Shown here: piece by piece, positions 17,762 through 28,043 of the stretch | How the letters are laid out: the number at the start of each line of letters is the position of its first letter | How positions within the stretch are numbered: position 1 is the first letter of the stretch | Assembly (NCBI GenBank): GCA_019244165.1 | Contig: JAFATA010000054.1 | Coordinates: 1 to 60,742, forward strand | DNA from: Pseudonocardiales bacterium | Lineage (GTDB): Bacteria; Actinomycetota; Actinomycetes; Mycobacteriales; Pseudonocardiaceae | Direction of reading: 5' to 3' | Length of the DNA stretch: 60,742 nucleotides | Position numbers and translations under genes: made by a program | The notes under the pieces: model-generated | What the model was told of the DNA's origin: nothing | The model's input: the letters and a program-made list of their open reading frames with translations, nothing else | Databases searched by the model: none

Positions 17762-19103
17762 ATGTCCAGCGTGAGCACACAGTCCTTCGGTGATCTCCGC
17801 GTGCCCGACGCGACTCAGTCTCGCCACGGCCGCCGCCGGTCCCTGCCGTCCACATCAGGAGTGACGGCGCGGCATCCCTTCGCGGTGCTGCGCAGAGCAC
17901 GTCGGTGGAGTGGGCAGCGCTATCTCATCGAGATCAACCGGTACCACCAAGCGCTCGGGTACGGCGCCATGGCCACCCACCGTAAGAAGATCTCACAGTG
18001 GGAATCCGGCTGTGTCGTCCCCGAACTCACGGCTCAGCTCGCCATCGCAGCTCTGGAAGATGTCCCACACGAGGCGGTTACTCGGCTCGGGTGGCCGGAT
18101 TGGCTGCTGTTAGCCCTTGACGATGACTCCCTCCTCCGCGTGCCATGGACCGTAGAGGGGGCACTGCAGGCGTTGATCGAGACCTCTGTTGGAGGCCCAA
18201 TGGATCGGCGAGGGTTCGTCATCGTGACCGGAACGGATCTCCCACCTCAGCCACCTCGACGACGTGCTCGGCAGCGGGAAGCTTCGGGATCTCGCCGCCG
18301 CCGAACTTCGGCTCATCACCAGTCTGCTCACCGACACCACCCACACCCTCGACGCCGAAGAGCGGCTTTACTGTCTCGCCGCGCAAGCCGCCCGCCTCTG
18401 CGGTTGGCTGTGCTACGACTCTGGACTCCACGCTGCGGCCCAGCGCTACTACCTCGCCGCCCTGCGCGCCTCCGCCGCCGCCGACGACGCGCTAATCGGT
18501 GCGTACACTTTGGCCTTTCAGGCCATTCAGACCTACACCGTGGGCAACCCTCAGGACGCTGTTGGCCTCATGCAGACCGCCCGCGCCGCCCTCCGACGAC
18601 GCTCAACCCCCAAGACGGCGGCGATTCTGCACGCCCGAGAGGCCCGTGCTCTGTCCAAGCTCAACGACCCTCGGCGGTGCTACCGCGCCCTGGATGCCGC
18701 TTTCGGGTCATTGACCACTGGGCGCGATGACGAGCCAACATGGTGCTACTGCATCAACGACTCCGAGATCCGCATGCTCGCCGGGTCCTGCGCTCTCGAC
18801 CTCGGTGACCCGCGCCGAGCTCTCGAGCACGTCGCCACGGCGCAGGGCGCTTTCGACGCCGACAGCTTTCCTGGCGATGCCGCGATCTATCTCGCCCGAG
18901 CCGCGCAAGCGTACCTTGCCCTCGGCGATCTTGACGCGGCCGCCGCCCTCGGCACCCAAGCGCTGCACTGTCACACCAGCGTCGACTCCGCGCGAGGAGA
19001 CCAGACTCTCGCCAGCCTGCACGCAAAACTCGCCCGTTATGGAAAAATTCCCACTGTTAGAGAATTCCTCGAGCAGGCGCCGCCCCCGTCGACGGCCTCG
19101 TAA
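17762..19103 (+). pseudogene. HTH/TPR transcriptional regulator, broken by deletion and frameshift
   Basis: The first frame (from ATG 17762 to about 18240) encodes an HTH-like N-terminus (VLRRARRWSGQRYLIEINRY, then KKISQWESG) ending in the family phrase MDRRGFVIVTGTDL. The second frame (to 19103) resumes with LDDVLGSGKLRDLAAAELRL and runs through TPR-like helices to the end. In intact relatives ~40 residues separate these two parts, so a small deletion that also shifts the frame lies near 18236-18246. Both halves are otherwise well preserved, so loss is recent or an assembly error exists. Confidence 0.75.
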
Positions 19104-19193
19104 CGTAAAGGGGCGGCGAGGCACTTGCGCAGCCGGGCGCCGGAGGCGTGTACTACCTGGGAAAACTTGACGGGCAGTCGCAAGGAGTTCCGC

Positions 19194-19523
19194 ATGAGCT
19201 ACGATTCGCCGCCGCCCGGCCGGCAGCCACAGACGAAGAGATTTTTCGGTGCACTCTTCGATTTCAGCTTCAACAATTTTGTCACACCTGCGATCATCAG
19301 GGTCCTCTACATTCTCGGCTTGGTTGGGATCGTCATTGTTTACCTCACACGCGTGATCACTTCATTTCTGCAGAATACGATACAAGGCATCCTGGTGCTC
19401 CTGTTCGGGTTGATCATTTCTTTTATCTATCTCGCGTTGTGGCGAGTGGTGCTCGAATTCTTTCTCGCGGTCGTTCGCATGTCCGAGGATATCCATCACC
19501 GCGGAGCGCCGGGGGGTCGATGA
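19194..19523 (+). CDS. DUF4282 membrane protein
   Basis: Membrane protein of 109 aa matching DUF4282. After a short Pro-rich N-terminus it has ALFDFSFNNFVTPAIIRVLY, a first transmembrane helix (residues ~45-62) and a second (about 70-92), ending in the family's RVVLEFFLAVVRMSEDI. An AAGGAG site lies 6 bases before the ATG. Function of the family is unknown. Next gene is gltB after a 300-bp gap. Confidence 0.88.
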   Translation: MSYDSPPPGRQPQTKRFFGALFDFSFNNFVTPAIIRVLYILGLVGIVIVYLTRVITSFLQNTIQGILVLLFGLIISFIYLALWRVVLEFFLAVVRMSEDIHHRGAPGGR

Positions 19524-19542
19524 GGTGCCCTCCGAGCCGCCG

Positions 19543-19584
19543 GCGCACCGGTCCTCGCGGCGGGCGCACCGGTCCTCGCGGCGG
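19543..19584. repeat. 21-bp tandem duplication in 19524-19828 gap
   Basis: Two exact head-to-tail copies of a 21-bp unit beginning GCGCACCGGTCCTCGCG (19543-19563 and 19564-19584). The rest of the ~300-bp gap before gltB holds a short open frame (19626-19724, about 32 codons, not recognised) and presumably the gltB promoter, which I cannot place. Confidence 0.7.
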
Positions 19585-19828
19585 GCGCCCGCGACGTTCT
19601 GCGGCAGGAACCCCCAGCGGGTATCATGACGATCCACCAGCTCACGGCACCGCCGGTGGCGTCGTGGGTTCCCGAAGAGGATCTAGCGCGGCACGTGCTC
19701 GGTCCCCGGGGCGTTCGGTAGACGTGATAACAATTTGATAACCCGCTGAGGTAGCCTGCGGGTAACCGCAGATGGGTACATGTCGTCCCGGTGCGTGGTC
19801 AACCCAATCGAGACGGCGGGAGGCGGCG

Positions 19829-22800
19829 GTGAACGCTCACCATCTGCACGCAGCATCAAGCCTTAGACACTGCGTCAGCCTTAGACACTGTGGACGGCCG
19901 CCGACAGGCCTATATGACCCTGCCTACGAGCACGACGCCTGCGGTGTGGCGTTCGTCGCTAACCTTGCCGGGCGCCGGGATCACAACGTCGTGCGTAAGG
20001 CTCTCACAGCGCTGTGTAACCTCGAACACCGGGGTGCCCGCGGCGGAGAACCCGACACCGGTGACGGCGCCGGCATCCTGCTCCAGGTGCCCGACGCCTT
20101 CTTCCGGCAGGCCCTCGACATCGAGTTGCCGCCGCCAGGTCACTACGCGGTCGGCACCGCCTTCCTGCCGGCCGACGATACGGCCGAGGCCGCCACGATG
20201 GCGGCTCTTGAAGGCATCGCAGCCCAGGAGGGCCTGCGGGTGCTGGGGTGGCGAGAGTTGCCGATCAACCCGGAGGGGGTCGGCCCGACAGCCCGCTCGG
20301 TGATGCCCCGCTTCCGGCAGTTGTTCCTCACCTCACCCGGGGCCGCCTCACGCGGGGCCACGGACCACCCAGTGAGCGGGCTGGCCCTGGAGCGGCAGGT
20401 GTACTGCCTGCGCAAACTCGCTGAGCGTGACCTCGACGTCTACTTCCCGAGCCTGTCCGGCCGCACGATCGTCTACAAGGGAATGCTCACCGAGGAACAA
20501 CTGGTGAGCTTTTATCCCGACCTGTCCGACGAGCGGGTGGCCAGCTCACTGGCGCTGGTGCACTCCCGGTTTTCCACCAACACCTTCCCGTCCTGGCCGC
20601 TGGCTCACCCCTACCGCCTCGTAGCGCACAACGGCGAGATCAACACACTGCGCGGCAACCGGAACTGGATGCGGGCCCGGGAGAGCCAGCTCGCCACCGA
20701 CCTCATCCCGGGTGAGCTGGACCGCATCTACCCGATCATCACCCCGGAGGCCAGCGACTCCGCGTCCTTCGACGAGGTCCTGGAACTGCTGCACCTGGGT
20801 GGCCGCTCGATGCCGCATGCGGTGCTGATGATGATCCCGGAGGCCTGGGAGAACCACACCGAGATGGACCCCGCCCGCCGGGCGTTCTATGAGTTCCACT
20901 CCACGCTCATGGAGCCCTGGGATGGTCCCGCGCTGGTCGCGTTCACCGATGGCACCGTGATCGGCGCGGTGCTGGACCGCAACGGCCTGCGCCCGGCCCG
21001 GTACTGGGTCACCGAGGACGGCCTGGTGGTGCTGGCCAGCGAGGTCGGGGTGCTCGACATCGACCCCGCCACGGTGGTGCGCAAGGGCCGCCTGGAGCCG
21101 GGCCGGATGTTCCTCGCCGACACTGCGGCGGGCCGGATCGTGGGTGATGAGGAGATCAAGGGTCAGCTCGCCGCCGAGCACCCCTACGCCGACTGGGTGG
21201 CCCAGGGTCTGACCTGGCTGGAGGATCTGCCCGAGCGTGAGCGCGAGGTGCCGAGCCACGCCTCGCTGGTTCGCCGCCAGCAGGCGATGGGCTACACCGA
21301 GGAAGAGCTGGGGGTGCTGCTGGCGCCGATGGCCATCACCGGTGCCGAGCCCATCGGCTCGATGGGCAATGATGCTCCGCTGGCGCCGTTCTCGCAGCAT
21401 CCCCGGCAGCTGTTCGACTACTTCACCCAACTGTTCGCCCAGGTCACCAACCCGCCGCTGGATGCGATCCGGGAGGAGCTGGTGACTTCGCTGCAGGTGC
21501 AGCTCGGTACTCAGTCCAACCTTTTCCGGGCCGGCGCCGACTCCTGCCGGCGGCTCGTGCTGCCGTTCCCGGTGCTGGGCAACGACGAGCTCGCCAACAT
21601 CGTCCACATCAACGACGACGGTGAGTGGCCGGAGTACCAGAGCTACACCGTCACGGGTCTTTACCCGGTGTGCGGCGGCGGTGCGGCCCTCCTCCGCCGG
21701 CTGGAGGAGATCCGCGCCGAGGTCTGCACTGCGGTCGCCGGCGGTGCGCGCCTGATCGTGCTCTCCGACCGGGGCCTGGACGCCCAGCGTGCGCCGATCC
21801 CCTCCCTGCTGCTCACCGGCGCGGTGCACCACCACCTGGTACGGTGCAAGACCCGCACCCAGGTTGGCCTGATCGTCGAGGCGGCGGACGCCCGTGAGGT
21901 GCACCACATCGCGCTGCTGATCGGCTACGGCGCGGCGGCGGTGAACCCCTACCTGGCGATGGCCACCGTGGAGGAGCTCGCCGATCGGGGCGCGCTGGGC
22001 AGTATCAGCGCCAAGACCGCCACCCGCAATCTGATCAAGGCGCTCGGCAAGGGCGTCCGTAAGACGATGTCCAAGATGGGTGTGTCCACGGTGGCCTCCT
22101 ACACCGGCGCGCAGATCTTCGAGGCGATCGGGCTGGGACCAGAGGTCATCGACTCCTGCTTCACCGGCACCACCTCCCGGCTCGGCGGGGTGGGGTTCGA
22201 CACGCTGGCCGAGGAGGTCGCCAGCTGGCACCGCCGGGCCTTCCCCCCGGACGGGGTGCGCGCCTCGCACCGGGAGCTCGCGATCGGCGGGGACTACCAG
22301 TGGCGCCGCGAGGGCGAGGCGCACCTCTTCAACCCGCAGACAGTGTTCAAGCTGCAGCACTCCACCCGGACGGGCCGGTACGAGATCTTCAAGGAGTACA
22401 CCCAGCTCGTCAACGACCAATCCCGGCGGCTGATGACCCTGCGCGGGCTGTTCACCTTCCGCGAGGGGCTGCGCCCGTCGGTGCCGATCGAGGAGGTGGA
22501 GCCGGTCAGTGAGATCGTCAAGCGGTTCGCCACCGGCGGCATGTCCTACGGGTCGATCTCCAAGGAGATGCACGAGGTGCTGGCCATCGCGATGAACCGG
22601 CTCGGCGGCAAGTCCAACACCGGGGAGGGCGGCGAGGACGCCGACCGTTACACCCCCGACCCCAACGGGGACCTGCGTCGCTCCGCGATCAAGCAGGTGG
22701 CGTCCGCGCGGTTCGGCGTGACCAGCGAATACCTGGTCAACGCCGACGATCTACAGATCAAGATCTCGCAGGGGGCCAAGCCGGGTGAGGGCGGGCAGCT

Positions 22801-24433
22801 GCCCGGCACCAAGGTGTACCCGTGGATCGCCAAGACCCGGTACTCCACCCCCGGGGTGGGGCTGATCTCACCGCCGCCGCACCACGACATCTACTCCATC
22901 GAGGACATCAAGCAGCTGATTCACGACCTGAAGAACGCCAACCCGCGAGCCCGCGTGCACGTCAAGCTGGTGAGCGAGGTGGGGGTCGGTACGGTGGCCG
23001 CCGGGGTGGCCAAGGCGTACTCCGACGTGGTGCTCATCTCCGGCCACGACGGCGGCACCGGGGCCTCGCCGCTGTCGTCGATCAAGCATGCCGGTACGCC
23101 CTGGGAGTTGGGCCTGGCCGAGACCCAGCAAACGCTGATCGCCAACAAGCTGCGGGACCGGATCGTCGTGCAGACCGACGGTCAGCTCAAGACCGGTCGC
23201 GACGTCGTGATCGCGGCTCTGCTGGGCGCCGAGGAGTACGGCTTTGCCACCGCCCCCCTGGTGGTGTCGGGGTGCGTCATGATGCGGGTCTGCCATCTGG
23301 ACACCTGCCCGGTGGGGGTGGCCACCCAGAACCTGGTGCTGCGCGCGAAGTTCACCGGCAAGGCCGAACATGTGATCAACTTTTTCGAGTTCATCGCCCA
23401 GGAGGTCCGCGAGCACCTGGCCGCCCTCGGGTTCCGCAGCCTTCGCGAGGCCATCGGGCGCACCGAGATGCTGGACACCCGCCCGGCGATCGACCACTGG
23501 AAGGCAGCCGGGCTGGATCTGTCGCCGATCCTGCACGTTCCCGCCGACATCGGCGACGCTCCGCGGCGCCGGAGGAGAAAGCAGGACCACGGGCTGGACA
23601 AGGCGCTGGACAACACCCTCATCCAACTGTGTGAAGGCGCGCTGGCCGACGGGGAACCCGTGCGCTTGGAGCTGCCGGTCCGCAATGTCAACCGCACCGT
23701 GGGCACCATGCTGGGTTACCAGCTGACCCGCCGGTGGGGCGGGACCGGACTGCCCGAAGGCACCATCGATATCACCCTGACCGGCTCAGCCGGGCAGTCC
23801 CTCGGGGCGTTCCTGCCACGTGGGATCACCCTGCGCCTGGTCGGCGACGCCAACGACTACGTCGGCAAGGGCCTGTCCGGCGGGCGGATCACCCTGCGCC
23901 CCCATCCCGAGGCGCCGTTCAGCGCGGAGCACAACATCATCGCCGGCAACGTGATTCTCTACGGCGCGACCTCCGGGGAGATGTTTATCCGCGGAGTGGT
24001 CGGGGAGCGCTTCTGCGTGCGCAACTCCGGCGCGCTGGCCGTCGTCGAGGGCGTCGGTGACCACGGCTGCGAGTACATGACCGGCGGCCGGGTGGTGGTG
24101 CTCGGGCCGATCGGGCGCAATTTCGCGGCTGGGATGTCCGGCGGGATCGCCTATGTGCTCGACATGCCCAGACAACGGGTCAACCAGGAGATGGTCGACC
24201 TGGACCCGCTGGACGAGGAGGACCGGGCGTTTTTGTTCGACGCGGTAGCGCGCCACCACGCCGAGACCGCCTCCGCGGTCGCGCATGCGCTACTGGCCGA
24301 CTGGGACGCCGCGGTGGACCGGTTCGGCAAGGTCATGCCCAAGGACTTCAAGCGGGTCCTGGCCGCCCAAGTGGCGGCGGCGCGAGAGGGCCGGGACGTC
24401 AACGACGCCATCATGGAGGCGGCTCATGGCTGA
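19829..24433 (+). CDS. gltB: Glutamate synthase (NADPH) large subunit
   Basis: Large subunit of GOGAT, 1534 aa, turning glutamine plus 2-oxoglutarate into two glutamates. The mature protein should begin at the Cys of [10 protein letters not shown] (residue 38), the glutamine-amidotransferase nucleophile, after removal of a propeptide. The FMN-binding synthase part contains [17 protein letters not shown] and [14 protein letters not shown], with the 3Fe-4S cysteines in [15 protein letters not shown]; the C-terminal GXGXG helix domain follows ([20 protein letters not shown]). GTG 19829 has GGGAGG 5 bases upstream; a longer frame exists. The propeptide contains an 18-bp tandem duplication (SLRHC twice). 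It overlaps gltD by 8 bp. Confidence 0.97.
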   Translation: MNAHHLHAASSLRHCVSLRHCGRPPTGLYDPAYEHDACGVAFVANLAGRRDHNVVRKALTALCNLEHRGARGGEPDTGDGAGILLQVPDAFFRQALDIELPPPGHYAVGTAFLPADDTAEAATMAALEGIAAQEGLRVLGWRELPINPEGVGPTARSVMPRFRQLFLTSPGAASRGATDHPVSGLALERQVYCLRKLAERDLDVYFPSLSGRTIVYKGMLTEEQLVSFYPDLSDERVASSLALVHSRFSTNTFPSWPLAHPYRLVAHNGEINTLRGNRNWMRARESQLATDLIPGELDRIYPIITPEASDSASFDEVLELLHLGGRSMPHAVLMMIPEAWENHTEMDPARRAFYEFHSTLMEPWDGPALVAFTDGTVIGAVLDRNGLRPARYWVTEDGLVVLASEVGVLDIDPATVVRKGRLEPGRMFLADTAAGRIVGDEEIKGQLAAEHPYADWVAQGLTWLEDLPEREREVPSHASLVRRQQAMGYTEEELGVLLAPMAITGAEPIGSMGNDAPLAPFSQHPRQLFDYFTQLFAQVTNPPLDAIREELVTSLQVQLGTQSNLFRAGADSCRRLVLPFPVLGNDELANIVHINDDGEWPEYQSYTVTGLYPVCGGGAALLRRLEEIRAEVCTAVAGGARLIVLSDRGLDAQRAPIPSLLLTGAVHHHLVRCKTRTQVGLIVEAADAREVHHIALLIGYGAAAVNPYLAMATVEELADRGALGSISAKTATRNLIKALGKGVRKTMSKMGVSTVASYTGAQIFEAIGLGPEVIDSCFTGTTSRLGGVGFDTLAEEVASWHRRAFPPDGVRASHRELAIGGDYQWRREGEAHLFNPQTVFKLQHSTRTGRYEIFKEYTQLVNDQSRRLMTLRGLFTFREGLRPSVPIEEVEPVSEIVKRFATGGMSYGSISKEMHEVLAIAMNRLGGKSNTGEGGEDADRYTPDPNGDLRRSAIKQVASARFGVTSEYLVNADDLQIKISQGAKPGEGGQLPGTKVYPWIAKTRYSTPGVGLISPPPHHDIYSIEDIKQLIHDLKNANPRARVHVKLVSEVGVGTVAAGVAKAYSDVVLISGHDGGTGASPLSSIKHAGTPWELGLAETQQTLIANKLRDRIVVQTDGQLKTGRDVVIAALLGAEEYGFATAPLVVSGCVMMRVCHLDTCPVGVATQNLVLRAKFTGKAEHVINFFEFIAQEVREHLAALGFRSLREAIGRTEMLDTRPAIDHWKAAGLDLSPILHVPADIGDAPRRRRRKQDHGLDKALDNTLIQLCEGALADGEPVRLELPVRNVNRTVGTMLGYQLTRRWGGTGLPEGTIDITLTGSAGQSLGAFLPRGITLRLVGDANDYVGKGLSGGRITLRPHPEAPFSAEHNIIAGNVILYGATSGEMFIRGVVGERFCVRNSGALAVVEGVGDHGCEYMTGGRVVVLGPIGRNFAAGMSGGIAYVLDMPRQRVNQEMVDLDPLDEEDRAFLFDAVARHHAETASAVAHALLADWDAAVDRFGKVMPKDFKRVLAAQVAAAREGRDVNDAIMEAAHG

Positions 24434-25877
24434 CCCTAAGGGTTTCCTGTCCACTGGGCGGCGCAACCCGCCGCGCCGCCCAGTCGAACTGCGACTACGT
24501 GACTGGCGCGAGGTCTATGAGGACTTTGGCCGCAAGGAGCTGGAGGCCCAGGCTGGCCGGTGTATGAACTGTGGGATCCCGTTTTGCCACCTGGGCTGCC
24601 CCTTGGGCAACCTGATCCCGGAGTGGAACGACCTGGTCTGGCGGCAAGACTGGGCGCAGGCCAGCGAGCGACTGCACGCCACCAACAATTTCCCTGAGTT
24701 CACCGGGACGCTGTGCCCGGCGCCCTGCGAGACGGCCTGCGTGCTGGCCATCAACGACAACGCGGTGACCATCAAGCAGGTGGAGATCGAGATCATCGAC
24801 CGGGCGTGGGAGGAGGGCTGGGTCACCCCGCAACCGCCTGCCGTGCGCACCGGCAAGAAGGTCGCCGTGGTCGGATCCGGCCCGGCCGGGCTGGCCGCGG
24901 CTCAGCAGCTGACCCGGGTGGGGCACGACGTGGTGGTCTACGAGCGCGCGGACCGGATCGGCGGGCTGCTGCGCTATGGCATCCCCGAGTTCAAGATGGC
25001 CAAGCACCGGCTGGATCGGCGGCTGGCCCAGATGCGCGCCGAGGGCACCGAGTTGCGGGCCGGCGTCAACGTCGGGGTGGACCCCACGGCCGAGGAGCTG
25101 CGCGCGAGCTTCGACGCGGTGGTGCTCGCCGGGGGGGCCACCGCGTGGCGGGAGCTGCCGGTGCCCGGTCGCGAGTTGACCGGCATCTACCAGGCGATGG
25201 AGTACCTGCCGCCAGCGAACCGGGTGCAGGAGGGAGACTTGCCGGCCTCGCCGATCGACGCCGAGGGCAAACATGTGGTGATCATCGGTGGGGGCGACAC
25301 CGGAGCCGACTGCCTGGGCACCGCACACCGGCAGGGCGCGGCCTCGGTGACCCAGCTGGAGATCTTGTCGACCCCCTCGGAGCAGCGCCCCGCCCACCAA
25401 CCGTGGCCTACCTACCCGATGATCTACCGGGTGTCCTCGGCCCACGAGGAAGGCGGTGAGCGGCTGTTCTCGGTGAGCACCCAGCAGTTCCTCGGTGACG
25501 CCGACGGTCGGTTGCGCGGGCTGCGGCTGGTACAGGTCGCTTTCGAGGGCGGCACGTTCGTGCCGGAGCCGGGCACCGAGCAGGACCTGACCTGCGATCT
25601 GGTGCTGCTGGCGATGGGCTTTGTCGGGCCGGAAAAGAGCACCCTGCTGCAAGAGCTGGGCGTGGCGTATGACCAGCGCGGCAACGTCGCCCGCGACGCG
25701 TCGTTCATGACCAGCGTGCCGGGCGTGTTCGTCGCCGGGGACATGGGCCGCGGGCAGTCGCTGATCGTGTGGGCCATCGCCGAAGGCCGCTCCGCCGCAG
25801 CCTCCGTGGACCGCTACCTCACCGGCCGCGACGTGCTCCCCGCACCGATTGCCCCCACCGACCGGCCGCTGGCCTAA
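24426..25877 (+). CDS. gltD: Glutamate synthase small subunit
   Basis: NADPH-oxidising subunit of GOGAT, 483 aa. The N-terminus carries the cysteines for two 4Fe-4S clusters ([14 protein letters not shown] and CPAPCETAC). The FAD site is [15 protein letters not shown] near residue 145 and the NADPH site [14 protein letters not shown] near 285. C-terminal [18 protein letters not shown] is the second FAD contact. It starts inside the gltB 3' end, so the two subunits are translationally coupled. Its stop codon lies in a hairpin that probably ends the transcript. Confidence 0.97.
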   Translation: MADPKGFLSTGRRNPPRRPVELRLRDWREVYEDFGRKELEAQAGRCMNCGIPFCHLGCPLGNLIPEWNDLVWRQDWAQASERLHATNNFPEFTGTLCPAPCETACVLAINDNAVTIKQVEIEIIDRAWEEGWVTPQPPAVRTGKKVAVVGSGPAGLAAAQQLTRVGHDVVVYERADRIGGLLRYGIPEFKMAKHRLDRRLAQMRAEGTELRAGVNVGVDPTAEELRASFDAVVLAGGATAWRELPVPGRELTGIYQAMEYLPPANRVQEGDLPASPIDAEGKHVVIIGGGDTGADCLGTAHRQGAASVTQLEILSTPSEQRPAHQPWPTYPMIYRVSSAHEEGGERLFSVSTQQFLGDADGRLRGLRLVQVAFEGGTFVPEPGTEQDLTCDLVLLAMGFVGPEKSTLLQELGVAYDQRGNVARDASFMTSVPGVFVAGDMGRGQSLIVWAIAEGRSAAASVDRYLTGRDVLPAPIAPTDRPLA

Positions 25878-25887
25878 CGGCCAGCGG
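25866..25887 (+). terminator. Hairpin spanning gltD stop codon
   Basis: CCGCTGGCC and GGCCAGCGG form perfect 9-bp arms around TAAC, so the gltD TAA sits in the loop. It lies directly before palindromic element copy 1; together they may terminate the gltBD transcript. Confidence 0.55.
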
Positions 25888-25942
25888 CCCGTGAGTGGCG
25901 ATGCGAGCCAGGGCTCGCATCGCCACTCACGGGTTATCCACA
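25888..25942 (+). repeat. Palindromic element copy 1 with TTATCCACA
   Basis: 22-bp perfect arms (CCCGTGAGTGGCGATGCGAGCC and its complement) around AG, immediately followed by TTATCCACA (25934-25942), which equals the DnaA-box consensus. Copies 2 and 3 occur at 26985 and 40565. Confidence 0.9.
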
Positions 25943-25950
25943 ATTCGATC

Positions 25951-26991
25951 ATGACGGGATGTCGCTCTGGGGCTGGACGTGCGACCGTCGTGGCCGTGAT
26001 CGAGAACCACCGTCCGCGCCTGCCCTGCGCGCTGGAACCGTCTCGGGCGCTCATCTGGCAGCATTTGATCCGCGACCAGTACGGGTTGCTCGACACCGAT
26101 CAGTTGCGGCTGCTGGATATCGGGCCCGGCGTGGTTGCCGCCAACCTTGAAGCTCAGCGCTGGCGGCGGGTGTTGCCCAGGGTCTATGCCACCTTCACTG
26201 GCCCACTGAGCAGAGAAGCGAAGATCATCGGTGCACTGCTCTATGGCGGCCCTCGGGCGGTGCTCAGTCATACCACCGCCGCCGAGGAATGGCGGATGCT
26301 CACCCTTGATCCGCTTGCGTCAGTGCACATCACTGTGCCTTACAGCTGCTCCGCGGTGTCGCAGCCCCCGCATGTCGTGGTGCACCGTTCGCGTGCCTTT
26401 CCCTACCTTCTGGTAGCTACAGATCCGCCACGAACCAGCAAAGCGGACACCGTGCTGGACCTCGCAACGAGCGAACCCAACGCGCGGGCGGCGATGCGTC
26501 GGTTCGTCGCGCTCGCCGGCAGAGGCCGGGTGCCGGTGCGGGAGCTGCGGCGGCGGCTGGAGGAACGGCGACCACGCCGGTACGGCGCAGCTCTTGCCGA
26601 CGCATTGTGCCTGCTGGCTGATGGGGTGCAGTCGGCCCTGGAGCAACGCTACGCCTGCGACGTCGAATTGGCGCATACGCTCCCCACCGCGCAGCGTCAG
26701 CAGCCCTTCGTAGTGGACGGCCGAACCCTCTGGGAGGACGTCAGCTACGACTCGATCGGCATCCCACTCACCGTCCGGCTCGACGGCCGGGCCTTTCACG
26801 ATGTACCTGAGGTGGCCTTTCGGGACCGCAGACGGGACAACGCGGCCGAGCTTGCTGGCCGCCACCGCTTGGTCTACGGCTGGGATGAGGTCACCCGCGA
26901 TCCCTGCGGAGTGGCAACAGAGGTCGCCACGGTACTGCGCCGCGCCGGCTGGCACGGATCCCTGCGCCCGTGTGGTGGCTGCGCCTCGTGA
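25951..26991 (+). CDS. AbiEi-like protein with DUF559-type nuclease-like C-terminus
   Basis: Protein of about 346 aa. The N-terminal part (LLDTDQLRLLDIGPG, then RVLPRVYATFTGPLS) matches the winged-helix start of the many actinobacterial AbiEi-type proteins. VLSHTTAAEEW follows. The C-terminal part (VRLDGRAFHDVPEVAFRDRR, then HRLVYGWDEV) resembles DUF559/Vsr-like restriction-fold segments, with the first acidic position kept (R-L-D-G-R). The usual AbiEii toxin is absent, so a classical type IV toxin-antitoxin pair is not evident. The gene is bracketed by copies 1 and 2 of the palindromic element, its stop lying inside copy 2. ATG 25951 is 8 bp after TTATCCACA; GTG starts further in are possible. 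Confidence 0.7.
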   Translation: MTGCRSGAGRATVVAVIENHRPRLPCALEPSRALIWQHLIRDQYGLLDTDQLRLLDIGPGVVAANLEAQRWRRVLPRVYATFTGPLSREAKIIGALLYGGPRAVLSHTTAAEEWRMLTLDPLASVHITVPYSCSAVSQPPHVVVHRSRAFPYLLVATDPPRTSKADTVLDLATSEPNARAAMRRFVALAGRGRVPVRELRRRLEERRPRRYGAALADALCLLADGVQSALEQRYACDVELAHTLPTAQRQQPFVVDGRTLWEDVSYDSIGIPLTVRLDGRAFHDVPEVAFRDRRRDNAAELAGRHRLVYGWDEVTRDPCGVATEVATVLRRAGWHGSLRPCGGCAS

Positions 26992-27039
26992 GTGGCGATG
27001 CGAGCCAGGGCTCGCATCGCCACTCACGAGTTATCCACA
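26985..27039 (+). repeat. Palindromic element copy 2 with TTATCCACA
   Basis: 22-bp arms CTCGTGAGTGGCGATGCGAGCC and complement around AG, followed at once by TTATCCACA (27031-27039). Relative to copy 1 one base pair near the base of the stem differs on both arms (C-G to T-A), so pairing is kept. It contains the stop codon of the AbiEi-like gene. Confidence 0.9.
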
Positions 27040-27102
27040 CGATGAGGTAGCACTTCGGCGTGGGTGGGGTGTCCGGTGGTCCAGACCTGAAGCTTGCGGT
27101 GC

Positions 27103-27684
27103 TCAGCTGGGTGGACGGGTGGCCGTCACCAGCGCGGCGAGGTCGAGCGTGACCGCGATCGGCTCGGTCAGCACGAGCGGGTGAGGGGGGTCGGCCCGCG
27201 CCACTTCGGCGTAATGGTCTCGCGTCAACCGGTAGCTGACGGCGCCTGGACCGGCCTCGCCCAGCTCGATCCGCAGGTAGTAGGGGATACCAGCCTGCGC
27301 ATAAAGCTGCGGCTTGATGGCCCGATCGACGAGCGCATTACCCGGACTGGTGATCTCCACGACCAGTGCCACGTCGGCGGGCTCAGCGACCGTACGCTCC
27401 GCCCCAGGCGTGCTCACCACCGCCAGATCCGGGATCAGGATCCGGCCCCGGGCGACCCGGACATTGATCGCCTCCAACACCTCTAAACCCGCCGGAGCCG
27501 CCGCCCCCACCGCGAGCCAGAGCTGTGAGGACAGCCGCTGGTGCCGGTAACCGGCGCTGGGGCTCACTAGCAGGCTCCCGTCCAGCAGCTCGACCCGCCG
27601 CCGGTCCGCGGGCAGAGCGAGGTAGTCCTGCTCGGTCCACGGGCCGGCATGCTCCAGCATGTCCGCGTGCGCCCCTGCGGCCAT
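27103..27684 (-). CDS. Uma2 family (DUF820) endonuclease-like protein
   Basis: Protein of about 193 aa in the PD-(D/E)XK-type Uma2 family. It contains WTEQDYLALPADRRRVELLD, the core ILIPDLAVVS with the acidic position, and VALVVEITSPGN with the E-x-S that stands for the E-x-K motif, then QLYAQAGIPYYLRI. ATG 27684 follows GGAGGT. Uma2 genes are abundant in actinobacteria and cyanobacteria; their role is not settled. A broken relative lies head-to-head at 27840. Confidence 0.85.
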   Translation of the reverse strand: MAAGAHADMLEHAGPWTEQDYLALPADRRRVELLDGSLLVSPSAGYRHQRLSSQLWLAVGAAAPAGLEVLEAINVRVARGRILIPDLAVVSTPGAERTVAEPADVALVVEITSPGNALVDRAIKPQLYAQAGIPYYLRIELGEAGPGAVSYRLTRDHYAEVARADPPHPLVLTEPIAVTLDLAALVTATRPPS

Positions 27685-27839
27685 GGCCACCCACCTCCGT
27701 GATCCGCCCCAGCTCCCATGGTTGCATCCTGCCGGGTGGTACCGACAGTTTCCGGCTCGGCGAGTTCGGCTTCCCACCGACTGACGCAGGCCGGAGACCT
27801 CGCCGGGACGGACCTTCGCGCGGCTTCTCGCCGTTCATA

Positions 27840-28013
27840 GTGACCAAACGCGGCGAGTACGCCGACGCCGGCATCCCGTACTACTGGATCGTCGACCTCG
27901 ACGAGCCGGTGTCGCTGTTCGACTGCCACCTCGCCGAGGGTTTCGGCTACCAGGACGCCTGCGACATCACCGAACCGTTCCCCGTCCACCTGCGGCTAGA
28001 CCGATTGCTCTGA
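27840..28013 (+). pseudogene. Uma2 family 3' remnant
   Basis: The frame VTKRGEYADAGIPYYWIVDL, then SLFDCHLAEGFGYQDA, to the stop at 28013, is the C-terminal third of a Uma2 protein. The sequence upstream (27700-27835) no longer matches, and no start is available, so the 5' two thirds are lost. It faces away from the intact Uma2 gene. Confidence 0.7.
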
Positions 28014-28043
28014 TCAGCGCTCGGCGCCTGAGCAGGGTACCGA

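Noticed and set aside
19543-19584. 21-bp duplication as CRISPR or iteron
   Set aside because: Only two copies with no spacer and no replication gene nearby; a simple tandem duplication.
20546-22573. Long open frame (675 codons) antisense to gltB
   Set aside because: High G/C third-position bias keeps the antisense frame of gltB free of stops; the peptide is His/Arg/Gln-rich and resembles no family. The plus-strand gltB is unmistakable.
24495-26096. Long antisense frame over gltD
   Set aside because: Mirror of the gltD codon pattern and not protein-like.
25888-27039. Palindromes as a CRISPR array
   Set aside because: Only two copies here, about 1 kb apart with a gene between, and no regular spacers. 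They are hairpin elements; no cas genes are present.
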